Source: an uncultured Clostridia bacterium
GTDB taxonomy: Bacteria; Bacillota; Clostridia; Christensenellales; Borkfalkiaceae
Length of the DNA: 48,686 nt
NCBI GenBank assembly: GCA_947589565.1
Contig: CANQBW010000001.1
Location: 1 to 48,686 of the forward strand
Direction: 5' to 3'
The notes under the pieces were generated by a model, which saw only the letters and a program-made list of their open reading frames with translations, was not told the DNA's origin and searched no databases. This document shows, in pieces, positions 47,153 through 48,686 of the stretch. The first letter of the stretch is position 1, and each line of letters starts with the position of its first letter. The position numbers and the translations under genes were made by a program.

Positions 47153-48686
47153 GTATTTTCTCCTCTGTTCTTTTCGAGATCCTCTTGAAAGAGTAGCTTT
47201 CCGATCTTTTGTACGAGCGAGACGCAGCCCACCCGATAGCCCGCGGAGACGAAGCGTGCCCGCCCCCCCTTGATGATAAAGACGAGCGGAAACTTGCCCG
47301 GTTCGACATACGTTCTTCTCGCCATACGCTCCGCCCATTCCTCCTCAAAGGTCCCGATTTGAAATCGGTTTTTGATCGCCGCGGACGGTTCTCTTCCCTT
47401 TTGCAGCAAAATGATGGGCTTAAGGTCCAGAGAAACTTCTTCCGACTCCGCAAAAAAGTGCTCCGTCGGCTCCTCGCCCGGGCTTAAGAGTACATACACG
47501 CCGTCCTCTTTGGAAAGTTCCCCCAAGGGGATATCCACCGTGTAATCGGCAAGCGTCGCGGGGTATCCCTCGAGTTTCAAACGCTTTTTCTCCCCCTCGG
47601 AGAGGGGAAACCGCCTCGAGACGGCGCGGATATTTCCGCTCGGAAGACGGTTCTGCGTCAAAAGACGGTATTCTCCCGCGGGAAGCGTGAGCGTGATTTT
47701 GTCTTTCTCCCGTATTTCGGAAATGGGAAAAACTTCCCTCTCCCCTTCGGGGAAAATTTCGGAGAGGGTGAACGCCTCCCCGTCCGACTCCAAAAGAAGG
47801 GTCGCGTTCGGTCTTTCGAACAGATCGACAAAGTCTCCGTCCCGAAATATTTGAACTCTGTCCCCCATGAGGCGCGAAGGAACGCCGATCGCCCGAAAAA
47901 TCTGCACGCAGAGAATATTTCTCGAGCGAACATCGGCTGCTTGTCCCCTTAAAATCGCAAGCGGCGAGGGAAAGGTCCGCGTGAGAGTTGCAGGTGAAAT
48001 TTCTCCCTCAAACGCCCTCTTTAAGACCTTTTGGGGATCTTTCCGAAATGCCTCGCGCTCGGTTTCCGGAAAGAACTCGTAAATTTTTTTGCGGTCGGGA
48101 AGAAGCGGCTCGTTTTCAACGCGGGGATTTAAAAGAGCGGAAAAATAGATTTCCCGCGGGAAGTTGTTTTGATATTCCCTTCCCATTTTAAGCGCCTCGC
48201 GCAGGACTTCGGGGTGAATATCCTGTAAGTCCTTTTGGGAAATCACGCTAAGAAGCTCTTGAAGCTCCCCTTCATTTTCAAATTGCCGACGAACGTCGGG
48301 CAAAACTTTTTCTCGGCGCAGCTGTTCGGCGCGAAGTTTTTTCTCATTTGCGATCTTTCTCTGCTCCGCGGTCGGAATTTTCCCGCAGCTCCCCCCTTCG
48401 GGCGCGAGGAAGAGGAACTTTCCCTCTGCGTCCTGCTCTTTTGCGGAGAGATCGACATCGACAACATTCCTTTCGGCGGTATCGATCAAAAGTCTTTGGG
48501 AACGATCCCCCTTGCTCACACACAGGTGCAAACTTCCAATGCCGCAGAAGAGGGAGACTTCCCCCCGCTCGTCCGTCTTACAGTTTGCGACGGGCAGAAA
48601 TCTGCCGTAGTTCAAAATTTCAAACCGCACGTTGGCATTTTCGACGGGCTTTTCCCCCTCTCGCACGGAAACGGTAAATTTTTTGA
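47149..48686 (-). CDS. Transglutaminase-like domain protein, N terminus beyond the window
   Basis: About 511 C-terminal residues are visible; the frame stays open at the window edge (KKFTVSVREGEKPVENAN continues a beta domain), so the start lies outside. An Ig-like or carboxypeptidase-regulatory domain (ending GEVSLFCGIGSLHL) is followed by a helical part and a transglutaminase-like core with DVRSRNILCVQIFRAIGVPSRLMGDR-type order (RAIGVPSR is the family mark). A standard catalytic Cys-His-Asp set is not certain. The end is a beta-rich region with a GKFPLVFIIKGG strand. It overlaps nagB by 4 bp, placing it at the head of the nag operon, perhaps acting on amino-sugar or peptide material outside the core pathway. 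Confidence 0.7.
   Translation of the reverse strand, partial: KKFTVSVREGEKPVENANVRFEILNYGRFLPVANCKTDERGEVSLFCGIGSLHLCVSKGDRSQRLLIDTAERNVVDVDLSAKEQDAEGKFLFLAPEGGSCGKIPTAEQRKIANEKKLRAEQLRREKVLPDVRRQFENEGELQELLSVISQKDLQDIHPEVLREALKMGREYQNNFPREIYFSALLNPRVENEPLLPDRKKIYEFFPETEREAFRKDPQKVLKRAFEGEISPATLTRTFPSPLAILRGQAADVRSRNILCVQIFRAIGVPSRLMGDRVQIFRDGDFVDLFERPNATLLLESDGEAFTLSEIFPEGEREVFPISEIREKDKITLTLPAGEYRLLTQNRLPSGNIRAVSRRFPLSEGEKKRLKLEGYPATLADYTVDIPLGELSKEDGVYVLLSPGEEPTEHFFAESEEVSLDLKPIILLQKGREPSAAIKNRFQIGTFEEEWAERMARRTYVEPGKFPLVFIIKGGRARFVSAGYRVGCVSLVQKIGKLLFQEDLEKNRGENT

Noticed and set aside
1-48686. CRISPR array
   Set aside because: Repeats are dispersed in intergenic gaps and vary; no regular repeat-spacer run and no cas gene was seen.

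Overview
The window looks like a chromosomal segment of an endospore-forming member of the Firmicutes (class Clostridia). This is inferred from spoIVA, a ytxC-like gene beside thrS (the Bacillus subtilis order), a T-box leader, GGAGG-type ribosome binding sites and many TTGACA-N17-TATAAT promoters. LRR_5/BspA-like, papain-like and D/E/P-rich exported proteins, a GH36-like protein and many dispersed hairpin repeats suggest an uncultured gut lineage. No tRNA, rRNA, CRISPR, transposase or prophage gene was seen.

Layout. 0.2-1.2 kb: a Panacea-type antitoxin and PemK/MazF-like toxin pair behind a near-consensus promoter. 1.3-6.1 kb (minus): mscS, a shortened GH36-like protein, a UAP-type nucleotidyltransferase and a membrane-anchored metallo-beta-lactamase-fold protein, tightly packed. 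6.5-8.0 kb: spoIVA with a sigma-E-like promoter. 8.4-13.7 kb (minus): membrane protein, methyltransferase, Hsp33, TPR protein and helical protein, almost all overlapping. 13.7-16.4 kb (plus): asd-dapA-dapB, the diaminopimelate/lysine branch. 16.6-19.5 kb: clpB and a cupin. 20.1-22.7 kb: an exported papain-like protease and a repeat-rich lipoprotein. 23-27.2 kb: a hybrid histidine kinase translationally coupled to a solute-binding lipoprotein, with no permease. 27.5-29.4 kb: an LRR_5 lipoprotein. 29.4-32.6 kb: T-box-controlled thrS and a ytxC-like gene. 32.9-37.1 kb (plus): a zinc ABC transporter operon (znuA-znuC-znuB) led by three small exported or membrane proteins. 37.3-39.7 kb: leuS. 40.3-43.9 kb (minus): ECF S component, coaX, hom, ATP-grasp ligase. 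44.1-45.1 kb: a Cys-tailed mini-protein and a thioesterase. 45.3-48.7 kb: transglutaminase-like protein (cut by the window edge), nagB and nagA.

The most unusual content is between the genes. One hairpin family has conserved flanks (TTTCG ... CGAGGAAA) and stems that change in compensating pairs from copy to copy. Eight of its eleven copies begin 0-6 nt after a stop codon, on either strand. A second element of 284 bp with 22-bp terminal inverted repeats fills the predicted 5' leader of clpB, and a 60-bp end of it lies in the leader of the histidine kinase gene. Four further repeat families (a double hairpin, a 29-bp palindromic block, the TTCGAC...CTCA.NATGACA hairpins and a GC-rich hairpin plus tail) share the intergenic space.

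No new enzyme system is evident. The candidates for something undescribed are the stop-codon hairpin family, the 5'-leader element, the kinase plus binding-protein unit and the accessory proteins of the zinc operon.
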